Part shown: positions 8,834 to 18,018 of the stretch, in pieces
Layout of the letters: each line of letters opens with the position of its first letter
Position numbering within the stretch: the stretch's first letter is position 1
Position numbers and translations under genes: made by a program
The notes under the pieces: model-generated
Told to the model about the DNA's origin: nothing
The model's input: the letters and a program-made list of their open reading frames with translations, nothing else
Databases searched by the model: none
NCBI GenBank assembly: GCA_004553625.1
Contig: SFKX01000002.1
Location: forward strand, 1 to 64,000
DNA: 64,000 bases
From: Clostridiales bacterium
Lineage (GTDB): Bacteria; Bacillota_A; Clostridia; Oscillospirales; Oscillospiraceae
Reading direction: 5' to 3'

Positions 8834-10077
8834 AAACACTCGTCGAATCCGCACAGGCGGCAAAGGCCGCGAGCCTCGAGATAGCTCAGCTCACGACTGA
8901 GCAGAAGAACAAGGCCCTGCGCGAAATGGCCGGGGCGCTGCTCAAAAGGACGCCGGAGATCCTGGCGGCAAACGAAAAGGATATGCAGAAGGGCCGCGAG
9001 AGCGGCATGCCCGAGTCCCTGCTGGACAGGCTGATGCTCAATGAAGCCCGCATCGCCGGCATGGCCGAAGGCCTGGACCAGGTCGCAGACCTGCCCGACC
9101 CCATAGGCAGGGTCATGGACGAGTGGACGCGGCCGAACGGCCTCGTCATCCGCAAGGTCCGCGTGCCGATGGGCGTCATCGGGATCATCTACGAGGCGCG
9201 GCCGAACGTCACGGTGGACGCAGCGGCCCTGGCCTTCAAAGCGGGCAGCGCCATGCTGCTTCGCGGCAGCTCCTCGGCCTATGAGTCCAACGCGGCGCTG
9301 GTGCGCGTCATGCGCGAGTCGCTGGAGAAAAGCGGCGTCACGCCCGACGCGGTCTGCCTCGTGGAGGACCCGAGCCACGAGACTGTGGACAGGATGCTAA
9401 AGCTGCGCGAATATATAGACCTCATCGTCCCGCGCGGCGGCGCAAAGCTCATAAACAACGCCGTCATGAACTCCACCGTACCCGTCCTGCAGACCGGCAC
9501 CGGCAACTGCCATGTCTATGTGGACGCGACGGCGGACTACGCAATGGCGGAGGCCATAGTCATAAACGCCAAGACCCAGCGCACGGGAGTCTGCAATGCG
9601 GCGGAGAGCCTGCTGGTGGAAAAGTCCTGGGCAGAAAAGCACCTGGGCAGCCTGCTCGCGGCGCTCAAGGGCAAGAGCGTGGAGCTCCACGGCGACGAGG
9701 CCGCGGCCGCCTACACCGAGGGCATGATCCCGGCCACGGAGTCCGACTGGGCAGACGAGTATCTGCGCCTGGCCATGGCGGTGAAGGTCGTCTCCGGCGT
9801 GAAGGAGGCGGTCGAGCACATAAATCACTACGGTACCAAGCACACGGAGTGCATCGTCACGGCGGACGCGCAGAACGCGGACTACTTCCTCAAAAACGTG
9901 GACGCGGCGGTCGTGGACTGGAACGCCTCGACCCGATTCACGGACGGCTTCGAGTTTGGCTTCGGCGCGGAGCTGGGCATCTCGACCCAGAAGCTCCACG
10001 CCCGCGGACCGCTCGGCCTTGAGGAGATAACGAGTTACAAATACCTGGTCCTCGGCACGGGCCAGGTGCGGCCCTGA
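8830..10077 (+). CDS. proA: Glutamate-5-semialdehyde dehydrogenase (gamma-glutamyl phosphate reductase)
   Basis: 415 residues, the family's normal length. It reduces glutamyl 5-phosphate with NADPH to glutamate semialdehyde, which cyclises to pyrroline-5-carboxylate. The aldehyde-dehydrogenase fold is recognisable by IIYEARPNVT, LIVPRGG and KTQRTGVCNAAESLLV, which holds the catalytic Cys, and by the C-terminal stretch ending in SYKYLVLG. It is translationally coupled to proB and followed by proC after 13 bases. Confidence 0.96.
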   Translation: MKTLVESAQAAKAASLEIAQLTTEQKNKALREMAGALLKRTPEILAANEKDMQKGRESGMPESLLDRLMLNEARIAGMAEGLDQVADLPDPIGRVMDEWTRPNGLVIRKVRVPMGVIGIIYEARPNVTVDAAALAFKAGSAMLLRGSSSAYESNAALVRVMRESLEKSGVTPDAVCLVEDPSHETVDRMLKLREYIDLIVPRGGAKLINNAVMNSTVPVLQTGTGNCHVYVDATADYAMAEAIVINAKTQRTGVCNAAESLLVEKSWAEKHLGSLLAALKGKSVELHGDEAAAAYTEGMIPATESDWADEYLRLAMAVKVVSGVKEAVEHINHYGTKHTECIVTADAQNADYFLKNVDAAVVDWNASTRFTDGFEFGFGAELGISTQKLHARGPLGLEEITSYKYLVLGTGQVRP

Positions 10078-10090
10078 GGAGGTGCAGCGT

Positions 10091-10891
10091 ATGTCCAAGA
10101 CAGCGTTCATAGGCAGCGGGAGCATGGCCCGGGCGATAATCGGCGGGCTGGTGCGGCACGGGGTGCCGGGCGAGGACATCCTCGTCGTGAACCCGCGCAA
10201 CCCCAAGAGCACCGGCGAGGTGCAGGAAATGTACGGCGCCGTCCCGTCCGCGCCGGAAGCGATACGGGAGGCGGACACGGTGGTCATAGCCGTGAAGCCG
10301 CAGAGCTTCCCGGAGGCCGCGCCCGACTACAGGGACTTCATCGCGCCGGGCGCGCTGGTCGTCACGATCATGGCGGGCATAGGCACGCAGACGGTGGAGG
10401 CCGCCTTCCCGCAGGCGCGGGTGGTGCGCGTCATGCCGAACATAGCCATGTCCGTGGGCTGCGGGGCCTCCGGCGTAGCGCCCGGAAAGACCGCAACGGC
10501 GGAGGATGTGGATAAGGTCGCGGAGATCTTCGCCTGCGGCGGAGTCGCCGTGAAGATAGAGGAGAGCGAGATAGACGAAGTCGCGGCGCTCTCGGGCAGC
10601 GGCGCGGCCTATGTGTATCTGCTCATAGAGTCCCTGCGGGACGCCGCCATTGAGGACGGTATGGCCCCGGAGAAGGCCGCAATGCTGGCAAAGCAGACCC
10701 TCATCGGCGCGGCGCGGCAGCTGGAGGCCGAGGACGTCCCGCCCGAGGAGCTCAGGCGGCGCATCACCTCCAAGAAGGGCACGACCGAGGCCGCGATAAA
10801 GGCCATGACGGAGCTGGGCCTGCCCGAGGCCGTCAAGGCGGGGTTCAGGGCCAACAAGAGAAGGTCAAAGGAGCTGGCTGCCGGGAACTGA
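10091..10891 (+). CDS. proC: Pyrroline-5-carboxylate reductase
   Basis: 266 residues; it completes proline synthesis by NAD(P)H reduction of pyrroline-5-carboxylate. The N-terminal Rossmann motif FIGSGSMARAI, VKPQ, the RVMPN segment (about 115-120) and the C-terminal helical signature ALSGSGAAYVY with RRRITSKKGTT are all present. The ATG at 10091 is preferred to the GTG at 10082 because GAGGAGG lies about 9 bases upstream. It is the third gene of a complete proBAC operon. Confidence 0.95.
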   Translation: MSKTAFIGSGSMARAIIGGLVRHGVPGEDILVVNPRNPKSTGEVQEMYGAVPSAPEAIREADTVVIAVKPQSFPEAAPDYRDFIAPGALVVTIMAGIGTQTVEAAFPQARVVRVMPNIAMSVGCGASGVAPGKTATAEDVDKVAEIFACGGVAVKIEESEIDEVAALSGSGAAYVYLLIESLRDAAIEDGMAPEKAAMLAKQTLIGAARQLEAEDVPPEELRRRITSKKGTTEAAIKAMTELGLPEAVKAGFRANKRRSKELAAGN

Positions 10892-10961
10892 GCCCTCTGC
10901 GCAGCCGCCGACCGGGCCGGCCGCCCGGAGCTTATAAAAATACAGACACAAGGAGCACGAA

Positions 10962-13900
10962 ATGGATCACCGACCCTTTGAAAAAGTCATGGCCGCCAAC
11001 CGCGGCGAGATAGCGATACGCATTTTCCGCGCCTGCTATGACCTGGACATACGTACGCTCGCCATCTATTCCAAGGAGGACACGATGAACCTCTTCCGCA
11101 CGAAAGCGGACGAGGCCTATCTCATAGGCGAGCACCTGAGCCCCCTGGGGGCCTACCTCGCCATAGACGAGATCATCGCCCTGGCGAAGAAGCGCGGTGT
11201 GGACGCTATCCACCCGGGCTACGGTTTCCTCTCGGAGAACGCGGCCTTTGCCCTGGCCTGCGAGGAGGCGGGCATCAAGTTCATCGGCCCGCCGAGCCGG
11301 GTCCTCGCCCGCATGGGCGACAAGCTCGAGGCCAAGAAGATCGCCGTGGCCTGCGGCGTCCCCGTCATCCCCGGCACGCGTGAACCGCTGAAAAACGCCG
11401 AGGAGGCCCTGGAAAAGGCCGCCGAGTTCGGCTACCCCGTCATCCTCAAGGCGGCCGCGGGCGGCGGCGGCAGGGGTATGCGGCTCTGCGAAAAGCCCGA
11501 GGACGTTGCCCCGGCCTTCGAGCTCGTCTCGAACGAGGCGCGCAAGGCCTTCGGGGACGACAGCATCTTCATGGAGAAGTACCTCGTCGAGCCCAAGCAC
11601 ATCGAGGTCCAGATCCTCGCGGACGAGTACGGCTGCGTCCGCCACCTGGGTGAGCGCGACTGCTCCCTCCAGCGCCGCTACCAGAAGGTCGTCGAATACG
11701 CGCCGGCCTGGAGCGTACCGCAGGAGATACGCGAAAGGCTGCACGAGGACGCGGTCAAGATCGCCAAGGCCGTCCACTACGTGAACGCCGGTACGGTTGA
11801 GTTCCTGGTAGACAAGTCCGGCAAGCATTATTTCATTGAGATGAACCCGCGCATCCAGGTCGAGCACACCGTCACCGAGATGGTCACGGGCATAGATATC
11901 GTCCGGGCGCAGATCCTCATAGCGGGCGGCGCGCCGCTCTCCCACCCCGAGATCGGTCTTGCCAAGCAGTCCGATCTGCGCGTGGACGGATACTCCATCC
12001 AGTGCCGCGTTACGACCGAGGACCCGAAGAACAACTTTGCCCCGGACAACGGGCGCATCAGCTCCTACCGCTCCGGCGGCGGCTTCGGCGTGCGTCTTGA
12101 CGGCGGCAACGCCGCGGCGGGCGCGGAGATAAGCCCCTATTACGACTCCCTCCTCGTCAAGGTGACGAGCTGGGACCGCACCTTTGAGGCGGTCTGCCGC
12201 AAGGCGCGCCGCGCGATAAATGAGGAGCACGTCCGCGGCGTCAAAACAAACATATCCTTCGTGACGAACATCCTAAACCACCCGACCTTTATCGCCGGCG
12301 GCTGCCACACCAAGTTCATCGACGAGACGCCTGAGCTCTTTGACATCACCGATTCCCGCGACAGGGCCACGCGCGTTCTCAAATACATCGCGGGCCTCCA
12401 GGTACAGAACCCGGATGCGGAGCGCCGGGAATACCCCGCCCCGCGCTATCCCCAGGCCGAGCGCGAGGTCACGCCGGAGATGGGGCTCAAATACCTCCTG
12501 GATACGCAGGGGCCGGAGGCGGTCTCCAAATGGGTCCTGGCGCAGAAGAGCCTGCTCATAACGGACACGACGATGCGCGACGCCCACCAGTCCCTGCTCT
12601 CCACCCGTATGCGCACGCGCGACATGGTCAAGGGTGCGGAGGGGACGGCGGACATCCTCGCCGGCTGCTTCTCGCTGGAGATGTGGGGCGGCGCGACCTT
12701 TGACACGGCCTACCGCTTCCTCTACGAGTCCCCCTGGGAGCGGCTGACTATGCTCCGGGAGAAGATTCCGAACATCCCCTTCCAGATGCTGCTGCGCGGC
12801 TCGAACCTCGTCGGCTACGCCAGCTACCCGGACAACCTGGTCCGCGCCTTCATTGACGAGAGCGCCAAGTCGGGCATAGACGTTTTCCGCGTGTTTGACT
12901 CGCTCAACTGGATACCGAGCATGGAGACGGCCATGGAGGCCGTCCTCAAGACGGGCAAGCTGCTGGAGGCCACGGTCTGCTACACGGGCGACATACTCGA
13001 CCCCGCCAGGGACCGCTACACGCTCAAGTACTACGTGGACTTCGCCAAGGAGCTGGAGCGCCGCGGCGCTCACACGCTCTGCATAAAGGACATGTCCGGC
13101 CTGCTCAAGCCCTACGGAGCGAAGAAGCTGGTCGAAACGCTAAAGCAGGAGATCGGCATTCCCATCCACCTGCACACCCACAACACCACGGACAACCAGA
13201 TCGCCTCCTACCTCCTGGCGGCGGAGGCGGGCGTGGACATAGTGGACTGCGCCATTGGCCCGCTCTCGAGCCTGACCAGCCAGCCCTCCATGAACTCGCT
13301 CGTCGAGGCGCTGCGCGGCACGGAGCGCGACACCGGGCTCGACCCGGACAGGCTGCAGAAGCTCTCCGACTACTGGAGCGACGTGCGCGAGCGCTACTCC
13401 AACTTCGACAAGGGCCTGCGCGTCCCTGTGACGGACATATATAAATACGAGATCCCCGGCGGCCAGTACACGAACCTGCAGCCCCAGGTGGAGGCGCTCG
13501 GCCTCGGCCACAGGTTCGAGGACGTCAAGGAGATGTACCGCACCGTCAACGACATGCTGGGCGACATCATCAAGGTCACGCCCTCCTCCAAGATGGTTGG
13601 CGACCTCGCGATATTCATGGTCCAGAACGACCTGACGCCCGAGAACATCGTCCAGCGCGGCGAGAGCCTGGCCTTCCCGGACAGCGTTGTGAGCTACTTC
13701 AAGGGCATGATGGGCCAGCCGCCCTGCGGCTTCCCGGAGGACCTGCAGCGCGTTGTGCTCAAGGGCGAGGAACCCATAAGCTGCCGCCCGGGCGAGCTGC
13801 TGCCGCCCGTGGACTGGGACGCCGTCCGCGCCGAGGTCCAGAAATACACGCCGGACCCCAGCCGCAAGGGGCTCATCTCCTACGCCATGTACCCGAAGGT

Positions 13901-14390
13901 CCTGGAGGACTTCTTCACCCACCGCAAGGAATACGGCTACATCATGCGCATGGGCAGCCACGTGTTCTTCAACGGCATGGCCGTCGGCGAGACGACGCAG
14001 ATAAACATTGAGGACGGCAAGACCCTCGTCATCAAATACCTCGGCCTGGGCGACAGGAACGAGGACGGCACGCGGAACGTCCAGTTCGAGCTCAACGGCT
14101 CCCGGCGCGAGGTCGCGGTGCCGGACCCGCAGGCCCCGGACACTTCCCGCAAGGTCCGCATGGCGGACCCGGAGGACCGCGGCCAGATCGGCGCTTCTAT
14201 ACCCGGCATGGTCTCCAAGCTCAGCGTCAAGCCCGGCGACATGGTGAAGGCGAATCAGGTCGTCGCCATCATCGAGGCCATGAAGATGGAGACCTCCGTC
14301 GTCGCGCTCATGGACGGAAAGATCGGAGAGGTGTTCATAGAGCCGGGCCGCAGCGTCAAGGCGGGCGAGCTGCTGATGACCGTTGTGTGA
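10962..14390 (+). CDS. pyc: Pyruvate carboxylase
   Basis: 1142 residues, normal for a single-chain pyruvate carboxylase. It makes oxaloacetate from pyruvate, bicarbonate and ATP. Order of domains: biotin carboxylase (about 1-455; AAAGGGGRGM, FIEMNPRIQVEHTVTE), carboxyltransferase (about 535-815; TMRDAHQSLLSTR, LHTHNT), allosteric/PYC region, and C-terminal biotinyl domain with EAMKMET, where Lys1108 is the expected biotin site. It feeds oxaloacetate to the aspartate-family genes seen at 26-29 kb. Its stop overlaps the hemZ start, so the following genes are probably one transcript. Confidence 0.97.
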   Translation: MDHRPFEKVMAANRGEIAIRIFRACYDLDIRTLAIYSKEDTMNLFRTKADEAYLIGEHLSPLGAYLAIDEIIALAKKRGVDAIHPGYGFLSENAAFALACEEAGIKFIGPPSRVLARMGDKLEAKKIAVACGVPVIPGTREPLKNAEEALEKAAEFGYPVILKAAAGGGGRGMRLCEKPEDVAPAFELVSNEARKAFGDDSIFMEKYLVEPKHIEVQILADEYGCVRHLGERDCSLQRRYQKVVEYAPAWSVPQEIRERLHEDAVKIAKAVHYVNAGTVEFLVDKSGKHYFIEMNPRIQVEHTVTEMVTGIDIVRAQILIAGGAPLSHPEIGLAKQSDLRVDGYSIQCRVTTEDPKNNFAPDNGRISSYRSGGGFGVRLDGGNAAAGAEISPYYDSLLVKVTSWDRTFEAVCRKARRAINEEHVRGVKTNISFVTNILNHPTFIAGGCHTKFIDETPELFDITDSRDRATRVLKYIAGLQVQNPDAERREYPAPRYPQAEREVTPEMGLKYLLDTQGPEAVSKWVLAQKSLLITDTTMRDAHQSLLSTRMRTRDMVKGAEGTADILAGCFSLEMWGGATFDTAYRFLYESPWERLTMLREKIPNIPFQMLLRGSNLVGYASYPDNLVRAFIDESAKSGIDVFRVFDSLNWIPSMETAMEAVLKTGKLLEATVCYTGDILDPARDRYTLKYYVDFAKELERRGAHTLCIKDMSGLLKPYGAKKLVETLKQEIGIPIHLHTHNTTDNQIASYLLAAEAGVDIVDCAIGPLSSLTSQPSMNSLVEALRGTERDTGLDPDRLQKLSDYWSDVRERYSNFDKGLRVPVTDIYKYEIPGGQYTNLQPQVEALGLGHRFEDVKEMYRTVNDMLGDIIKVTPSSKMVGDLAIFMVQNDLTPENIVQRGESLAFPDSVVSYFKGMMGQPPCGFPEDLQRVVLKGEEPISCRPGELLPPVDWDAVRAEVQKYTPDPSRKGLISYAMYPKVLEDFFTHRKEYGYIMRMGSHVFFNGMAVGETTQINIEDGKTLVIKYLGLGDRNEDGTRNVQFELNGSRREVAVPDPQAPDTSRKVRMADPEDRGQIGASIPGMVSKLSVKPGDMVKANQVVAIIEAMKMETSVVALMDGKIGEVFIEPGRSVKAGELLMTVV

Positions 14391-15865
14391 TGAAGCTCTA
14401 CTTTTCCGGTCACGACTGCCGCTATGCGGCGGAACAGACGCTGCTCATGCTCTTCCCCGGCGAAAAGCCCGAGTACCCGGAGGGCGAGCCCGAGGGAGAG
14501 CGCTGCGAGCTCGCGGTCAAGCGCGGGGACAAGTACACGGTCTGCACCTGCCTGCTCGTGCGCGGCGGCAAGGGCTTCCGCGCCCAGGCGCGTGTCGAGA
14601 ACTCCCGAATGAGCGGGCAGTTCGAGACCCAGGGTTATACTAACCGGATCGTCAAGCTCGCCTTCTACCGCGCGGCCTTGGCTTCCGGTCTGCCGAAGCC
14701 GGAGTGGGGCAGCCTCTCCGGCGTGCGCCCGGCCAAGCTCGTGGACGCCTACCTGCGCGAGGGGCTCTCCCCGCGCGCGGCGAAGGGGCGCTTTATGCGG
14801 GAATACTTCGTCTCGGAGGCGCGGGCCGGGCTCTGCCTGGACGCGGCCCTCGCGGCGAGGGAGGCAGAGCGCAGCCTGGAAGCGCGGGACGTATGTCTCT
14901 ATGTGGGCATCCCCTTCTGCCCGACGCGCTGCGCCTATTGCAGCTTCGTGAGCCAGTCCGTGGAGAAGAGCATGAAGCTCATAGAGCCCTTCATGGACGC
15001 GCTCATGCTGGATATCGAGGCCACGGCCGCGCAGCTGCGCCGCGCCGGGCTGAGGCCGGTGTCCCTCTACATGGGCGGGGGGACGCCGACAACGCTCTCC
15101 GCCGCCCAGCTGGACAGGCTCTGCGGAAAGCTCGAGCGCCAGTTCGACCTCTCCGCCCTGCGGGAGTACACCGTTGAGGCCGGGCGGCCGGACACGATAA
15201 CCGCGGAAAAGCTCCGCACGCTCCGCGCCCACGGCGTGGACAGGCTGAGCGTCAACCCCCAGACGATGTCGGACAGCGTCCTGGAGGCGATAGGCCGCAG
15301 GCACACGGCGCAGGACATCCTGGAGGCGCTGGAGCTGGTGCGCGCCTGCGGCGGCTTCGCCGTGAACATGGACCTCATCGCGGGCCTGCCCACGGACACG
15401 CCGGAGGGCTTTTCCCGGACGCTGGACGCGGTGCTGGAACTGGCGCCGGAGAACGTCACCGTCCACACGCTGAGCCTCAAGCGCGGCTCGGGCCTGGCCC
15501 TGGCGGGCCGTGGCCTGCCGGAGGCGGAGGAGGTCCGGCTCATGCTGGACGAGTCCATGGCCCGCCTTCGCGCTGCCGGATACGCGCCCTACTACCTCTA
15601 CCGACAGAAGAACATGGCCGGCGGCTTTGAGAACACCGGCTGGGCGCGGCCGGGCTTTGAAAATCTCTACAACATCTGCATCATGGAGGAGCTGTGCAGC
15701 ATCATAGCAATGGGCGCGGGCGGCTCCACAAAGCTCGTCTCGGACGGAGGCAGGCGGATAAAACGCATGATCGCGCCCAAATACCCCCAGGAATATATCA
15801 GCGCCGCCCCCGGCTTTGCCGCCGGGAAGGAAAGGATCGGTGAATTCTATGGCGTTCAGCCTTAA
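14390..15865 (+). CDS. hemZ: Oxygen-independent coproporphyrinogen III oxidase-like radical SAM protein HemZ
   Basis: 491 residues. The radical SAM motif CPTRCAYC gives Cys177, Cys181 and Cys184 as [4Fe-4S] ligands, followed by YMGGGTPTTL and a HemN-type C-terminal segment. The N-terminal extension of about 165 residues (with SLSGVRPAKL) is the HemZ feature that separates it from HemN/HemW. The family oxidatively decarboxylates coproporphyrinogen III anaerobically, though activity is shown for few members. Starts at ATG 14390, one base into the pyc stop. Confidence 0.9.
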   Translation: MKLYFSGHDCRYAAEQTLLMLFPGEKPEYPEGEPEGERCELAVKRGDKYTVCTCLLVRGGKGFRAQARVENSRMSGQFETQGYTNRIVKLAFYRAALASGLPKPEWGSLSGVRPAKLVDAYLREGLSPRAAKGRFMREYFVSEARAGLCLDAALAAREAERSLEARDVCLYVGIPFCPTRCAYCSFVSQSVEKSMKLIEPFMDALMLDIEATAAQLRRAGLRPVSLYMGGGTPTTLSAAQLDRLCGKLERQFDLSALREYTVEAGRPDTITAEKLRTLRAHGVDRLSVNPQTMSDSVLEAIGRRHTAQDILEALELVRACGGFAVNMDLIAGLPTDTPEGFSRTLDAVLELAPENVTVHTLSLKRGSGLALAGRGLPEAEEVRLMLDESMARLRAAGYAPYYLYRQKNMAGGFENTGWARPGFENLYNICIMEELCSIIAMGAGGSTKLVSDGGRRIKRMIAPKYPQEYISAAPGFAAGKERIGEFYGVQP

Positions 15866-16784
15866 GGACATAAACTACCGCACCGTGGCGGACCCGGCCG
15901 AGTTCATGGCCGAGTGCGACGAGAGATACGCCGGGAAGATCCGTTCCGCGGCGGATATGATAACGCAGAATCTCAGCATAAGCCCCATCGTCCTGCTCTC
16001 CGGCCCCTCCGGCAGCGGCAAGACCACCACTGCCCAGAAGATCGAGGAAGAGCTGACGAAGAGGGGCGTGCGAACCTACACCATCAGCATGGACAACTAC
16101 TTCCGCACCGTGGACCCGGACACCGCGCCCAGGACCAAGGAGGGCGCCATCGACTTCGAGAGTCCGCTCTGCATGGACATGGACCTCCTTAATGAGCACT
16201 TCACCAAACTCGCGCGCGGCGAGCGCATACTCGTCCCGAAGTACGAGTTCGCACGGCAGATGCGCGTGCTGGAGCCGTCCAAATCCCTCAAACTGCGCAA
16301 GGACGAGATCGTAATTTTTGAGGGCATCCACGCCCTGAACGACGACATCACCTCCAAGCACCCGGAGGCCTTCAAGCTCTACATCTCCGCACGCTCAAAC
16401 GTTGAGTTCAGTGGCAAGGTTGTGTTCAAGGGGACCTGGATGCGGCTGGTCCGGCGGACGGTGCGGGACAAGCTCTTCCGCGCCTACGACCCGGCCAACA
16501 CCATCGCCATGTGGGCGAACGTCCGGCGCGGGGAAAAGCTCTATATAAGCCCCTTCAAGAACAAGGCCAACCTCATGCTGGACACGGCGCTCGAATATGA
16601 GCTGCCCGTCATGAACCACATCGCCACGGAGCTCTTCTCCTCCATACCCGAGGGGATAGAGCGATATGACGAGCTCAAGACCGTCCTGCCCGCGCTCCAG
16701 CTCTTCGGCCACATAGATAATGACCTCGTCGCGCCGGACTCGCTGGTGCGAGAGTTCATCGGCGGCGGGATCTACGAGCAGTGA
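15849..16784 (+). CDS. Uridine kinase-like nucleoside kinase
   Basis: 311 residues. Walker A GPSGSGKTT lies at about residues 45-53; SMDNYFRT and VIFEGIHALND are the substrate-site and Walker-B-like segments of the uridine kinase/phosphoribulokinase family. The first about 40 residues are an extra N-terminal piece. It probably transfers phosphate from ATP to a nucleoside or related sugar; the substrate is not certain. ATG 15849 has AAGGAAAGG upstream and overlaps the hemZ end by 17 bases. An upstream in-frame start at 15816 lacks a ribosome site. Confidence 0.8.
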   Translation: MAFSLKDINYRTVADPAEFMAECDERYAGKIRSAADMITQNLSISPIVLLSGPSGSGKTTTAQKIEEELTKRGVRTYTISMDNYFRTVDPDTAPRTKEGAIDFESPLCMDMDLLNEHFTKLARGERILVPKYEFARQMRVLEPSKSLKLRKDEIVIFEGIHALNDDITSKHPEAFKLYISARSNVEFSGKVVFKGTWMRLVRRTVRDKLFRAYDPANTIAMWANVRRGEKLYISPFKNKANLMLDTALEYELPVMNHIATELFSSIPEGIERYDELKTVLPALQLFGHIDNDLVAPDSLVREFIGGGIYEQ

Positions 16785-17992
16785 GGGCGGCGGTCATCGG
16801 CGCCGGTGCCTCCGGCATGACGGCCGCGCTGACGGCGGCGCGGCTGGGCCACGAGGTCCGGCTCTTCGAGCGGCAGGCCCGGGTCGGGCGCAAGCTCATG
16901 GCCACGGGCAACGGCCGCTGTAATCTGACGAATACTCAGGCGGGGCCTCGGAACTATCACGGCGAGGCCCCGGACTTTGTGCGCCCCGCGCTGGAGAGCT
17001 TCGGCCCGGCGGAGGCCCTGGACTTCTTCCGCGGCCTCGGCCTGCTCACCCGGGAGGAGTACGGCGGCAGGGTCTACCCGCTGTCGAACTCCGCCAACAG
17101 CGTCGTGGACGTGCTGCGCCAGGGCTTGGAGGCTGCGGGCGTGGCCCTCACGGCCGGAGACAGGGTAAGCGAGCTGCGCCGCAGCGGTTCCGGCTACGCC
17201 CTCGCCACAGAGAGCGGGGAGCGCTTTACTTTTGACGCCGTCATCGTGGCCTGCGGCGGGCTTGCCGGGGAAAAGCTCGGCGGCGGCAGGGACGGCTATG
17301 AGCTGCTGAAGGCCCTTGGCCACACGCGCACCGCCCTTCGCCCCGCGCTGGTGCAGATAACCACCGACCCGGCCTATCCGCGCTCGCTCAAGGGCATCAA
17401 GGCGGACTGCGCGCTGCGCCTTTTCCGCGGCGGGAGCGTCCTGGCGGAAAGCTGCGGCGAGCTGCTATTCACGGAGACAGGCGTCTCCGGGCCGGCGGCC
17501 TTTGACGTCTCCCGTGCCGTATCTGCGGCGGGCGACGCAAAGCTGGAGCTCGAGCTCGACTTCCTGCGCGACTACTGCGCGGAGGAGGTGCTCCGCCACC
17601 TGGAGACTAGGGCCAAGGCCGCGCCGGAGCTGGCAGCGGCCGAGCTGCTTACGGGCAGCGTCCACAACCGCCTGGGCCGGATGCTGATAAAATACTCGGG
17701 CATAGACGCGGCGCGGCCCCTCTCCGGGCTGACGGCGCGGGAGCTCCGGGCCGTGACGGCGGCCTGCAAGAATTTCCGCCTGCCCGTCCGCGGCACGGAG
17801 GGCTTTGCCTCCGCGCAGGTCACGGCGGGCGGTATCAGGACAGCCGAATTCAGGGCGGACACGCTGGAGAGCCGGCTCTGCCCGGGGCTCTTCGCCTGCG
17901 GCGAGGTTCTGGATATAGACGGAGACTGCGGCGGCTATAATCTCCAATGGGCCTGGGCCAGCGGCGCCCTGGCGGGGAGACTGGGCCGATAA
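16781..17992 (+). CDS. BaiN/HI0933-family NAD(P)/FAD-dependent oxidoreductase
   Basis: 403 residues starting at a GTG that overlaps the preceding stop. The N-terminal FAD-binding GAGASGMTAA, then GRKLMATGNGRCNLTN, is diagnostic of the HI0933/BaiN (aminoacetone oxidase-like) flavoproteins; GVSGPAAFDVSR and the C-terminal GEVLDIDGDCGGYNLQWAW complete the family pattern. The physiological substrate is unknown. It is followed by a second, unrelated flavoprotein. Confidence 0.88.
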   Translation: MRAAVIGAGASGMTAALTAARLGHEVRLFERQARVGRKLMATGNGRCNLTNTQAGPRNYHGEAPDFVRPALESFGPAEALDFFRGLGLLTREEYGGRVYPLSNSANSVVDVLRQGLEAAGVALTAGDRVSELRRSGSGYALATESGERFTFDAVIVACGGLAGEKLGGGRDGYELLKALGHTRTALRPALVQITTDPAYPRSLKGIKADCALRLFRGGSVLAESCGELLFTETGVSGPAAFDVSRAVSAAGDAKLELELDFLRDYCAEEVLRHLETRAKAAPELAAAELLTGSVHNRLGRMLIKYSGIDAARPLSGLTARELRAVTAACKNFRLPVRGTEGFASAQVTAGGIRTAEFRADTLESRLCPGLFACGEVLDIDGDCGGYNLQWAWASGALAGRLGR

Positions 17993-18018
17993 ATCGAGCC
18001 GGGGAGGCTTGCGCAATA